A DNA stretch of 64,000 nucleotides from the NCBI RefSeq assembly GCF_000367945.1, contig NZ_KB849179.1, positions 1,679,134-1,743,133 on the forward strand, read 5' to 3'. This document shows, piece by piece, positions 36,748 to 44,181 of the stretch (position 1 is its first letter; every line of letters begins with the position of its first letter). Both the position numbers and the translations under genes were made by a program. Source of the stretch: Acinetobacter proteolyticus. GTDB taxonomy: Bacteria > Pseudomonadota > Gammaproteobacteria > Pseudomonadales > Moraxellaceae. The notes below the pieces were generated by a model. It saw only the letters and a program-made list of their open reading frames with translations, was not told where the DNA came from and ran no database searches.

Positions 36748-37021
36748 ACCTTATCAGCTTAATGTCGATATCGAACGGCAACGCCTTTTTCTCTCGTGGG
36801 AGGATGGAACTGAAAAAGATTTTAGCCATGCTCATCTGAGAGCCAGTTGCCCTTGTGGATTTTGTCGAGCAAAGCGTCTGCGCCAAAAGGAAATTCCAAC
36901 TCCAGATCATGTCTCTATTACAGCAATCTATTCTCAAGGTTATGGGATTCAAATCTGCTTTGATGATGGGCATGAACAAGGGATTTTTCCTTGGACTTTT
37001 TTAAAAGAACTGAGTCAATAA
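36737..37021 (+). CDS. DUF971 domain protein
   Basis: The 94-residue protein is a single DUF971 domain, related to the N-terminal domain of gamma-butyrobetaine hydroxylases and often linked to iron-sulfur proteins. Cysteines 38, 40 and 43 (ASCPCGFCRAKR) could bind zinc or an Fe-S cluster. The pattern SWEDGTEKDFSHAHLRASC and IQICFDDGHEQGIFPWTFL is typical. It overlaps the HEAT gene and has AGGAG upstream. As the last gene of the operon, it probably serves the AprAB-like enzyme. Confidence 0.88.
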   Translation: MSVEPYQLNVDIERQRLFLSWEDGTEKDFSHAHLRASCPCGFCRAKRLRQKEIPTPDHVSITAIYSQGYGIQICFDDGHEQGIFPWTFLKELSQ

Positions 37022-37027
37022 AGAAGA

Positions 37028-37069
37028 TTCAAAATGATAAGCTCTATTGTTAAAACTAATCATTTTGAA
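37028..37069 (+). terminator. Hairpin after the DUF971 gene
   Basis: TTCAAAATGAT and ATCATTTTGAA form a perfect 11-bp stem with a 20-base loop, starting 7 bases after the stop codon. A clear T tract is absent, so termination is likely but not certain. Confidence 0.5.
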
Positions 37070-37140
37070 TTATGAGGCAAATAGAATAGATCATCTAAAT
37101 TGTGATCTTCCCTATTTTATTGCAATCAAAATATAAAGTT

Positions 37141-37169
37141 CATCGAGTAGATCAAAATGCCACTCGATG
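37141..37169 (-). terminator. Putative terminator of the CDF exporter gene
   Basis: CATCGAGT and ACTCGATG form an 8-bp stem over a 13-base loop. It starts about 10 bases past the CDF exporter stop on the minus strand, and a T-rich stretch follows on that strand. Confidence 0.45.
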
Positions 37170-37179
37170 ACGTTCTAAG

Positions 37180-38172
37180 TTAAATATGATGAATTTCTAC
37201 TGAGGCATGCACAATTTCCTCATGAATCGCCAGCGCGGCTTTGACCTGATCAGGATTAAGATCGGTCAATGTCGTTTCCAGACCTACAATACATGAGAAC
37301 TTGCCTCTCCCCACTTTCCACACATGCAGATCGGTAATGTCAACCTGTGAAAACCCGGCAATCACCTCACGTATTTCCTCAACCACAGGATGACCCATTT
37401 CGGCATCCAGTAAGGTTTTACCGGTTTCCTGCATTAGCCCCCAAGACCATTTCGCCACCAGCAATGCACCCACAATTCCAAGCAAAGCATCCAGAAAATT
37501 CCAGCCAAAATATTTGGCCGCAAATAAGGCAATAATCGCGAGCACTGAAGTGACAGCATCAGCAACCACATGTAAAAAAGCTGCTTTTTGATTTAAATCA
37601 TGATGGTCATGAGCATGATGATGTTCTTCATGATGGTGGCTATGCGAATGGTGATGGTCATGAGCATGATGATGTTCTTCATGATGGTGGCTATGCGAAT
37701 GGTGATGGTGATCATCATGACCACCTTCATGTAATAGCCAAGCACAGATCAGATTGACCATCAGGCCAATAATCGCAATCGGAATCGCTTCATTAAAATG
37801 AATGGTGACAGGATTAAATAAACGCTCGAGTGACTGAATCCCCATCAACAGCGCGACCACCATCAATAAAATCGCACTGCTATATCCCGCCAGAATTTCA
37901 ATTTTCCATGTACCAAAACTAAAGCGTTGATCCTGCGCATAATGTCGCGCCATACGATAGGCAAAATAAGCCAGTCCCAAGGCCAGCATATGCGAGCTCA
38001 TATGCCAGCCATCGGCAAGTAAAGCCATCGAATTAAAAAACCAGCCGCCCAGAATTTCCAGCACCATCATCACCGCAGTTAAAAGGGTGGCAATTAAAAT
38101 TCTTTTTTGCGCTAAAGGATTTCCTTGATCAAACTGATGAGAATGACGTCGTTCTAGGTTACTATGCTGCAT
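37180..38172 (-). CDS. dmeF: CDF family Co(II)/Ni(II) efflux transporter, DmeF type
   Basis: This inner-membrane metal/proton antiporter has 330 residues and six membrane segments. The first metal-site motif lies in SMALLADGWHMSSHM and the second in LHVVADAVTSVL (H-x3-D pairs). Between segments 4 and 5 lies a cytoplasmic loop of about 45 residues made mostly of His, Asp, Glu and Ser, encoded by two tandem copies of a 51-base unit. The C-terminal domain ends in HASVEIHHI. The divergent RcnR/DmeR-type repressor indicates cobalt or nickel as the substrate. Confidence 0.88.
   Translation of the reverse strand: MQHSNLERRHSHQFDQGNPLAQKRILIATLLTAVMMVLEILGGWFFNSMALLADGWHMSSHMLALGLAYFAYRMARHYAQDQRFSFGTWKIEILAGYSSAILLMVVALLMGIQSLERLFNPVTIHFNEAIPIAIIGLMVNLICAWLLHEGGHDDHHHHSHSHHHEEHHHAHDHHHSHSHHHEEHHHAHDHHDLNQKAAFLHVVADAVTSVLAIIALFAAKYFGWNFLDALLGIVGALLVAKWSWGLMQETGKTLLDAEMGHPVVEEIREVIAGFSQVDITDLHVWKVGRGKFSCIVGLETTLTDLNPDQVKAALAIHEEIVHASVEIHHI
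37605..37706 (-). repeat. Two tandem 51-base repeats encoding the His-rich loop
   Basis: Positions 37605-37655 and 37656-37706 appear identical. Each encodes the 17-residue unit HHSHSHHHEEHHHAHDH in the DmeF metal loop. Because the unit is a multiple of three, copy-number change keeps the frame. Confidence 0.9.
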
Positions 38173-38188
38173 TTATTTTAGTCTTCCA

Positions 38189-38208
38189 ATATACTCGCCC
38201 TAGTATAT
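38189..38208. promoter_or_regulatory. Putative RcnR/DmeR operator
   Basis: ATATACT-CGCCCT-AGTATAT is a perfect 7-bp dyad around a G/C block, fitting the TACT-(G/C)6-AGTA layout of RcnR/FrmR-type operators. It lies between the divergent dmeF and dmeR starts, 20 bases before the latter. Confidence 0.7.
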
Positions 38209-38227
38209 ATTTTTTAGGAAAAAAAGT

Positions 38228-38494
38228 ATGTCTCACCTCCATCAAGATAAGAAAATTTTAAATCGTCTTAAGCGGATTCAAGGACAGTTCGCAGCAGTCG
38301 AGAAATCAATCACAAATCCTGAAAGTTCTTGCATAGAAGTTCTACAACAGGTTGCAGCAGTCAAAGGTGCGGTGAATGGTTTAATGAACCAGTTGATCGA
38401 ACAACACTTAAAAGAACATGTATTAAAAGGTGCTGATCATGTCGATGAGGAAGAAGTCGAAAAGTTTTTCACCTTATTACAACGCTATTTATAA
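38228..38494 (+). CDS. dmeR: Metal-responsive repressor, CsoR/RcnR (DmeR) family
   Basis: The 88-residue all-helical protein (ILNRLKRIQGQFAAVEKSI) represses metal export genes until metal binds. The ligands known for E. coli RcnR, His3, Cys35, His60 and His64, are all present at the same numbers here, which points to Ni/Co sensing rather than copper or formaldehyde. It is divergent from dmeF with an operator-like dyad between them. Its last six bases overlap the end of the convergent modC gene. Confidence 0.88.
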   Translation: MSHLHQDKKILNRLKRIQGQFAAVEKSITNPESSCIEVLQQVAAVKGAVNGLMNQLIEQHLKEHVLKGADHVDEEEVEKFFTLLQRYL

Positions 38495-39106
38495 ATACCA
38501 AATGGTGTCACTCAGTTGCTCGATCTCGGCATGATCATGACTCACATACAGCATTGGGATCTTGATTTCCTGTTTAACGCGTTGAAAAAAGGGAATGATC
38601 TCGGCTTTATGCGCGGTATCCAGTGCAGACAGTGGCTCATCTAAAAGCAGCAATTGTGGCGAGTACAGTAAGGCTCTTCCCAAAGCCACTCGCTGTTTTT
38701 CTCCCCCAGACAGCTTAATCGGCATACGTTCCAGCAAATGCGCCAATTTCAGCAACTCTACAATATAGTCCACTTCGAACTGACGTTGTTGTGGTGCAAT
38801 ATGCTTAAAACCAAACAGTAAATTCTGTTTGACGTTTTTATGTGGGAACAATTGCGCATCCTGAAACACCAAGCCTACGCGACGCTGTTGCGTACTGAGA
38901 TGAATATTCTGACCTTGATCGAACCAAGTCTGATGCTGAATTTTAATCCAGCCCGATTGAGGTCGGATTAAGCCTGCAATGCTGTGTAATATGGTGGTTT
39001 TCCCCGAACCAGAAGCCCCAAATAACCCAATTACCGTCTGATCAGACTGAAAGCGTTGATCCAGACAAAATTGCCCTTGCTGTAGCTGTATATGACAATC
39101 AATCAT
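38489..39106 (-). CDS. modC: Molybdate ABC transporter ATP-binding protein (short)
   Basis: The 205-residue ATPase has Walker A GASGSGKTTILHS, signature LSGGEKQRVALGRAL, Walker B LLLLDEPLSALD and the switch histidine YVSHDH. E. coli ModC has about 350 residues; the C-terminal molybdate-binding (TOBE/Mop) domain is missing here. The end is a normal stop codon, and no continuation of a TOBE domain was recognised downstream, where the convergent dmeR begins. The start overlaps the modB end by four bases. Confidence 0.88.
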   Translation of the reverse strand: MIDCHIQLQQGQFCLDQRFQSDQTVIGLFGASGSGKTTILHSIAGLIRPQSGWIKIQHQTWFDQGQNIHLSTQQRRVGLVFQDAQLFPHKNVKQNLLFGFKHIAPQQRQFEVDYIVELLKLAHLLERMPIKLSGGEKQRVALGRALLYSPQLLLLDEPLSALDTAHKAEIIPFFQRVKQEIKIPMLYVSHDHAEIEQLSDTIWYL

Positions 39107-39798
39107 GTTGAATATCCACGCTTATTTTTCTGATAACGATTGAACCACTGTGCAAACCATAAGGCAAAGAATGCCACCGATAAAGACAGGATAATCAATC
39201 GCCATACTGCGGCTTCGGTATCGGGTTGCTGCATCAAACTATACATTGCCAACGGTAAAGTGCGGGTTTCGCCAGCAATATTGCCAACAAAGGTAATCGT
39301 TGCACCAAACTCACCTAAACTTCGGCAAAAACATAAAATAGCACCAACTAAAATACCACTACTGGCGAGCGGTAATGTCACCTGCATAAACGCCCCAAAG
39401 GAAGATGCACCCAAGGTTTTCGCTGCCAGCTCCAAGCGTTGATCGACCAGTTCAATCGCCAGCCGAATCGATTGTACCAATAAAGGAAAGCCCATCACCG
39501 CGGATGCCAATACCGCGCCTTTCCAGTTAAAAGCAAACTCTAAACCCAGCGGTGCAAGATATTGCCCCAACAGTCCCCGATTACCAAACAATTGCAGCAA
39601 TAAGTAGCCGGGCACGACAGGTGGCAAAACCAAAGGTAAGAACACCAAGGTCTCAAATAGTGACTTTCCCCAAAACTCTTTGCGGGCCAATACCCAAGCC
39701 ACTAAAGTTGCAGGAATTAAGCTAAACACCAGACACGCTGCTGCCACTTTGCAGGACAGCTTGAGAACTTCAATTTCTTCAGGGCTTAAGATCATCAT
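39103..39798 (-). CDS. modB: Molybdate ABC transporter permease
   Basis: This 231-residue inner-membrane permease has five to six membrane segments. The ATPase-contact loop is ELAAKTLGASSFGAFMQVTLP. FCRSLGEFGATITFVGNI is a ModB hallmark. The gene starts 4 bases after modA and overlaps modC by four bases, so the three are one operon. Confidence 0.92.
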   Translation of the reverse strand: MMILSPEEIEVLKLSCKVAAACLVFSLIPATLVAWVLARKEFWGKSLFETLVFLPLVLPPVVPGYLLLQLFGNRGLLGQYLAPLGLEFAFNWKGAVLASAVMGFPLLVQSIRLAIELVDQRLELAAKTLGASSFGAFMQVTLPLASSGILVGAILCFCRSLGEFGATITFVGNIAGETRTLPLAMYSLMQQPDTEAAVWRLIILSLSVAFFALWFAQWFNRYQKNKRGYST

Positions 39799-39802
39799 TT
39801 AG

Positions 39803-40573
39803 TTACTGCAACACGCTAAACCCATATTTTTTAAATATCGTTTTTGCCTGTCCGCTTTGTAGAAATTTATAGAATTTGACCGATTCCGCATTCTTCTTGG
39901 TTAAACCCACGGGATAAATAATTGGTGGATGCGTATTTTCGGGAAAGATACCCGCCACAACCACATCTTTGCTGATGGCAGCATCCGTCGCATACACAAT
40001 ACCGATTTGACACTCACCACGCGCTACAAAGTTTAAGGCGGCACGTACATCTTCTGTTTCAACCAATCGTGGTTGAACTTTGTCCCACCACCCTAGTGAG
40101 CTCAACGCCTGTTTAGCATATTTCCCGACTGGCACACTTTTGGTATCCCCTGTACATAGCTTGCCTTGGATGACTTTACTTGGATCAAAACTTTTATCTA
40201 TTTTTAATTTTAGTGGGTGATCTTTGGGGGTAATCACAACCAAGCGGTTGCCCAATAAATTAATCCGATCTGCTGCTGTAACCAGCTGTTTATTCTGTAA
40301 ATAGTCCATCCATTGTACATCAGCTGAGATAAACACATCAGCGGGTGCACCTGCCTCAATTTGCTTGGCTAAGGTTGAAGACCCTGCATAAGAGGTTTTG
40401 ACCTCAATGTTATTTTTTTGCTCATAGATTGCATCGAGTTCATTCACTGCATTTGTTAAGCTTGCAGCTGCGTACACTGTAATTGCGTCCGCGGCTATTG
40501 CATGGGTCTGCATCAATAAACTCGCCCCGAAAGCGACAGCACAGAGATAGGTTTTTTTCATCATTGTTGGCAT
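39803..40573 (-). CDS. modA: Molybdate ABC transporter substrate-binding protein
   Basis: This is a periplasmic molybdate receptor of 256 residues. A signal peptide (MKKTYLCAVAFGASLLMQTHAIAA) is followed by the ModA signature ITVYAAASLTNAVNELDAIY. Oxyanion contacts are expected in YAGSSTLAKQIEAGAPADVF. The ATG at 40573 has GAGGA eight bases upstream. ATGs at 40564 and 40561 are possible but less well placed. Confidence 0.92.
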   Translation of the reverse strand: MPTMMKKTYLCAVAFGASLLMQTHAIAADAITVYAAASLTNAVNELDAIYEQKNNIEVKTSYAGSSTLAKQIEAGAPADVFISADVQWMDYLQNKQLVTAADRINLLGNRLVVITPKDHPLKLKIDKSFDPSKVIQGKLCTGDTKSVPVGKYAKQALSSLGWWDKVQPRLVETEDVRAALNFVARGECQIGIVYATDAAISKDVVVAGIFPENTHPPIIYPVGLTKKNAESVKFYKFLQSGQAKTIFKKYGFSVLQ

Positions 40574-40591
40574 TGTTTTGTCCTCGATTTT

Positions 40592-40615
40592 CGATATGTT
40601 TTTAAAAATATATCG
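40592..40615. promoter_or_regulatory. ModE-like dyad upstream of modA
   Basis: CGATAT and ATATCG flank a 12-base A/T core, reminiscent of the ModE palindrome (CG-TATATA-N6-TATA-CG). It overlaps the expected promoter about 20 bases before the modA start. The rest of the 329-base gap (40574-40902) has no gene; a weak inverted repeat (CTATTC / GAATAG, 40753-40785) is the only other structure. Confidence 0.45.
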
Positions 40616-40902
40616 CTTAATAAAGATACACTAAAAATAACAATTCGCCAGTGTTGTTCTTATTATTCATTCACCAGTTTGTAACGCTATCAAGTATTGA
40701 ACCGTATGTGTTGTAATTAGTATTTTTGGATGCAAAAACAAAAACACGCCTATTCGTACATCAAGTTAATGATGCTGAATAGACGTAGTCTATCTTGAGT
40801 GAATAGCAGGAGTTGTTATTTTAAGATTAAGGCAACAAAATATATAAGGTTTTACCATTATCTCTTTTTAATCTTCTATTAATCTAAGTGAAGACAAATA
40901 GG

Positions 40903-41337
40903 CTATTTTTCAGGATCCAAATAAATAACGCCTAAATCAATTTTCTTGTAGTGGTTAAAATTAGATTTACCTTCAGGAACCTGTTCCACATAAGCCGATG
41001 AATAATCAAAAGATCTAAACTCATAACCTTTGAAACTTATGAAAATCTCTGATGGAAAATAACTATGTTTCCGTGTATTCGGTTTTATAAAATAATAGGT
41101 TTTTCTAACAGAAGGAATTGTAAAATGACCATCAGCTTTTAATTTTACTTGTGCATCTTTGTCACTGGTTTGCCCATTAAAACCCATTTCACCAGTTTGG
41201 TTGGCTAAAGGCAATTTAGTCCTACGATCATAAATATACCCTACAATTTCAGGCGTGAAATATAGAGTGTGCTTTGTACAGGCTTGGCTAATTAGTATCA
41301 CAAAAGCAAGAGAAAACCATAAAATACTTTTTTCCAT
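40903..41337 (-). CDS. Hypothetical lipoprotein with transthyretin-like pattern
   Basis: The 144-residue product has a signal peptide ending in a lipobox-like VILISQAC, so it is probably lipidated at Cys20. The mature part (IVGYIYDRRTKLPLANQTG, then DAQVKLKADGHFTI) follows the pattern of carboxypeptidase-regulatory/transthyretin-like beta sandwiches. It has AAGGGA upstream of the ATG. It lies downstream of the PAAR end of the T6SS locus in the same direction. A T6SS immunity protein or accessory lipoprotein is possible; the function is not known. Confidence 0.65.
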   Translation of the reverse strand: MEKSILWFSLAFVILISQACTKHTLYFTPEIVGYIYDRRTKLPLANQTGEMGFNGQTSDKDAQVKLKADGHFTIPSVRKTYYFIKPNTRKHSYFPSEIFISFKGYEFRSFDYSSAYVEQVPEGKSNFNHYKKIDLGVIYLDPEK

Positions 41338-41495
41338 TTTTCAGATCCCTTTAGTCCTTGATACTTATATAAATACGTCTCTGGACTCACCCCTATAAGT
41401 ATCACTCTTTTACGCTATCCCGCAGAAATAAAATATTTATAAATAAATTACATACCTTAAAAATTCATATAAAACTCTTCATCACTCACGCAGAA

Positions 41496-41966
41496 TTAAC
41501 CGCTATCGTTTGTGAATCTTCTTCCTTTTGAACTACACACTTGAACGGCTTGATCTTTTGATAGATTAAGCGCTGAACCAGACCTAGATAAACATGAATG
41601 ATTGATGAACTCATATTGTCGTAGATATTTCCCCTTTTTAATTTCTAATCTAATTTGTGTCTCTAAAGTTCCATCTTTTAATTTTGAACTGTCAAAGCAA
41701 AAAATATACGGACTATTCTTATTCGACAAGTTCTCTAAACTTTCTTTATAGATTTCAATAGACATTTGTTCGTCAAATGAATTTCCCTCATCGTTAAATG
41801 AGCTATCAAATAAACCAAACTCACTCGCGGCATTAATGTCATTTGTTTTGACTGCACAAAGCCGATGACCCGAAAACTTATACTTAAAATCTTCAACCCG
41901 CTTTTCTTTACAACCTAAAAGAAAAACAAGCAATAAGATGATAAAAATTTGTTTTAACACCACCAC
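41496..41966 (-). CDS. Hypothetical lipoprotein next to the T6SS locus
   Basis: The 156-residue product starts at one of three consecutive GTG codons (41966, 41963 or 41960), with GAGAT before them. The signal peptide ends in a strong lipobox (LLLVFLLGC). The mature part is charged and has five further cysteines (RLCAVK, FCFDSS, HSCLSR, VQVCSS). No family was recognised. It sits between the PAAR gene and the other lipoprotein gene, all on the minus strand, and the gaps of about 150 bases show no strong terminator. Confidence 0.6.
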   Translation of the reverse strand: MVVLKQIFIILLLVFLLGCKEKRVEDFKYKFSGHRLCAVKTNDINAASEFGLFDSSFNDEGNSFDEQMSIEIYKESLENLSNKNSPYIFCFDSSKLKDGTLETQIRLEIKKGKYLRQYEFINHSCLSRSGSALNLSKDQAVQVCSSKGRRFTNDSG

Positions 41967-42117
41967 AATCTCATCCCAAAATGAAATGCGGAACCTCCTT
42001 CGATCTATTCATGCTCTATCTGTTATTTGATCAAAAATCTGTTCTTTCGGGCAATTTTCTAACTCAGGAATAAGAACAATTTGAGCCCTTTGCTAAATCA
42101 AAGGGCGTTAAAAGTCT

Positions 42118-42381
42118 TTACCCTCTAACGGCTAAATTCTGTTTAGGCAATAATTTACAGCCGCAAGATAGTGGGTCATTCACTCTAGCAGCAGCTTTAC
42201 CCATGACTTGCATATTCGGATCACCAGCGACTATCGTCGCCACAGTTTTATGTTTTGGACAGGTTGCCTTATCCCCAACACAAGCAATCGGAATGCCTTC
42301 AATGAGAAAGCTGCTATTTCCACTGATGACCTGCCCACCACCTGTGGTTGGACAACCAACAACGATATAGGGTGTTGCCAT
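42118..42381 (-). CDS. PAAR domain spike-tip protein
   Basis: The 87-residue protein from the ATG at 42381 (GGGATT just before it) is a solitary PAAR domain (MATPYIVVGCPTTGGGQVIS, CVGDKATCPKH, AARVNDPLSCGCKL). PAAR proteins sharpen the VgrG spike of the T6SS and can carry effectors; no effector extension is present here. Four or five Cys and His residues could bind the zinc seen in the family. It follows tagN by 33 bases and is probably the last gene of the minus-strand T6SS operon. Confidence 0.9.
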   Translation of the reverse strand: MATPYIVVGCPTTGGGQVISGNSSFLIEGIPIACVGDKATCPKHKTVATIVAGDPNMQVMGKAAARVNDPLSCGCKLLPKQNLAVRG

Positions 42382-42414
42382 AATCCCATCCCTCACATTT
42401 GGATTTATGAATGA

Positions 42415-43188
42415 TTAAAGTACTTCAAATTCAATGCGGCGGTTTTTCTTACGACCGTCTGCAGTTGCATTATCCGCAACTGGTTGACTAGAACCTTTAC
42501 CTTCGGTACTTAAACGATCCGCAGCAATACTTTTACCCACCAGATAACTTTGTACCGCTGCAGCACGTTGCTGACTTAATACCGTATTCTTATTGGCATC
42601 ACCAGTGCTATCGGTATGCCCAATAATTTTGACTTTTTTGCCACCAACCTTATTTAACGCCACGGCCATTTCATCCAGAATCTGTTGTCCCGCTGCAGTC
42701 AGAATGGCACTCCCTGATTCAAATTCAATGATTCGGTTCTTCAAAGCATCATCAATGATTTTTTGCTCAGCCTGATTCACTGAAAGTTGGGCATTGAATC
42801 GATACGGTTGTTGGACCAAAGCCTGAAAACTGCTGGCAGTCGGTTGAATCTGATTTGGGTCGGTCATTTTACCGGTTAAATCAACCTGAGTTCCTCTAAC
42901 ACGTAACTGACCTTGTGAAATCTTCTTCAGATCAGGAGTGATGACGCGGGTCACTGAATCACTCCAGCCACTCGGCGCTGAAACTGGGCGCACCTGAATT
43001 TTGTCCACGACTTGATCTGCACCATAAACAGACTGCATTTTGACCAAGATTGCCTGCTTGCTCTCCTCATTGGGCACCACCCCCTCTACCACAATTGGTG
43101 CAGCATGGAGCAGATGGCTTTGACCTAGAACACATAAGCCAAACAGTAAACTTGCCCAGATAGATTTCGGATTATTTCTCATATTCAT
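42415..43188 (-). CDS. tagN: OmpA-family peptidoglycan-binding protein, TagN type
   Basis: The 257-residue exported protein has a signal peptide (about residues 1-29, ending HLLHA) and an OmpA C-terminal domain. [32 protein letters not shown] and [14 protein letters not shown] are the usual peptidoglycan-contact segments. In T6SS loci such proteins tie the membrane complex to the cell wall, which may matter because TssJ is absent here. The N-terminal part has a BON-like pattern ([18 protein letters not shown]). It overlaps tagF by four bases. Confidence 0.85.
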   Translation of the reverse strand: MNMRNNPKSIWASLLFGLCVLGQSHLLHAAPIVVEGVVPNEESKQAILVKMQSVYGADQVVDKIQVRPVSAPSGWSDSVTRVITPDLKKISQGQLRVRGTQVDLTGKMTDPNQIQPTASSFQALVQQPYRFNAQLSVNQAEQKIIDDALKNRIIEFESGSAILTAAGQQILDEMAVALNKVGGKKVKIIGHTDSTGDANKNTVLSQQRAAAVQSYLVGKSIAADRLSTEGKGSSQPVADNATADGRKKNRRIEFEVL

Positions 43189-44144
43189 TCATCTAAAAAA
43201 GTTTGTCTGAACAGCTTCAAACCTTGGTTAAGGCTCAACTGACGCTGACAAAGTGATTGTTCGAGTGTGGCAAGGCCGGCATTCTGCTCCAGATAGGCAT
43301 CAATCCATTGTGCTTGGATTAAGGATACCCAGTGCTCGCTCTGCATGTTTTGGGTAAAAATATCGCTGAGCGCCATGATATCGGCACCTTGGAAGCCAAT
43401 GAATAAAATTGGTTCTTCACGATGCAAGATGCCAATCAGGATTTCAGTATTATTGATACCTAAGAAGCGTCCAATCATCCCAACCCAAAATGCTGCGATT
43501 TCATAGCAATACATCGCATTATTGATGGGTAGGATCAGCACCTTATTTAAACGACTGGTACCATTTTTTAAGATTGGTTGCAGCAAAAGTCCCAATCCGA
43601 TCATGCTCTGTGCCAGTTCATAGACATTGATTTTCATCAATTGGGCAAAGGAATGCATAGTATGGTTTTCATAAAAACCATTACATTCTTCTACAGTGAA
43701 AATCTGAACCACATTCGGTAGGTTGTTGAGCTTCTCCAACATAATATTGGTATCACGAATACTGCGTAATACCCGATTGCGCTGGAATAAATCGACCAAG
43801 ACTGACTTGTAGTAAAACGGCGCTAGCAAGAGATTCTGATAAGGCTGCTCAACTTCAAGTAATTGACTCAGTACCATCGGAAATGCACGTCCTGAGCTGT
43901 CTTGGCTGGCAATTAAATTGGCAGCCAAAAACATTGGCTCAGCAGGATTGGCAATAAAGAAATCCAATGCAGGTAAAGATTCATAACGCTGCTTAAAATC
44001 TGGTGCACGCATAGCATGCTCAAGCGCTTCTGTAATCCACTGATCTAGCACTTGAATTAATGCGTATTGCCCTTTGGATTTCAGAAAGTCACCACGAGCC
44101 GGTGTCTTTCCATAGTACAAAGCTGTCGTTTTTACTTGTTGCAT
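43185..44144 (-). CDS. tagF: T6SS-associated protein TagF
   Basis: The 319-residue cytoplasmic protein has the TagF N-terminal pattern [16 protein letters not shown]. TagF proteins in other bacteria hold the T6SS inactive by a post-translational mechanism. Here it is not fused to a phosphatase, and no PpkA, PppA or Fha gene is visible in the locus, so it would act in the threonine-phosphorylation-independent way. It lies 37 bases after tssM and overlaps tagN. Confidence 0.88.
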   Translation of the reverse strand: MQQVKTTALYYGKTPARGDFLKSKGQYALIQVLDQWITEALEHAMRAPDFKQRYESLPALDFFIANPAEPMFLAANLIASQDSSGRAFPMVLSQLLEVEQPYQNLLLAPFYYKSVLVDLFQRNRVLRSIRDTNIMLEKLNNLPNVVQIFTVEECNGFYENHTMHSFAQLMKINVYELAQSMIGLGLLLQPILKNGTSRLNKVLILPINNAMYCYEIAAFWVGMIGRFLGINNTEILIGILHREEPILFIGFQGADIMALSDIFTQNMQSEHWVSLIQAQWIDAYLEQNAGLATLEQSLCQRQLSLNQGLKLFRQTFLDE

Positions 44145-44181
44145 CCAAGCACCTCCTGCTGTTCCCTGATCATCCCTAACA

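Noticed and set aside
37605..37706. CRISPR-like or satellite repeat
   Set aside because: The two copies are in frame inside the DmeF gene and encode its His-rich loop.
38489..39106. Frameshifted full-length modC
   Set aside because: No continuation of a TOBE domain was recognised in the downstream DNA; that DNA encodes an intact convergent repressor.
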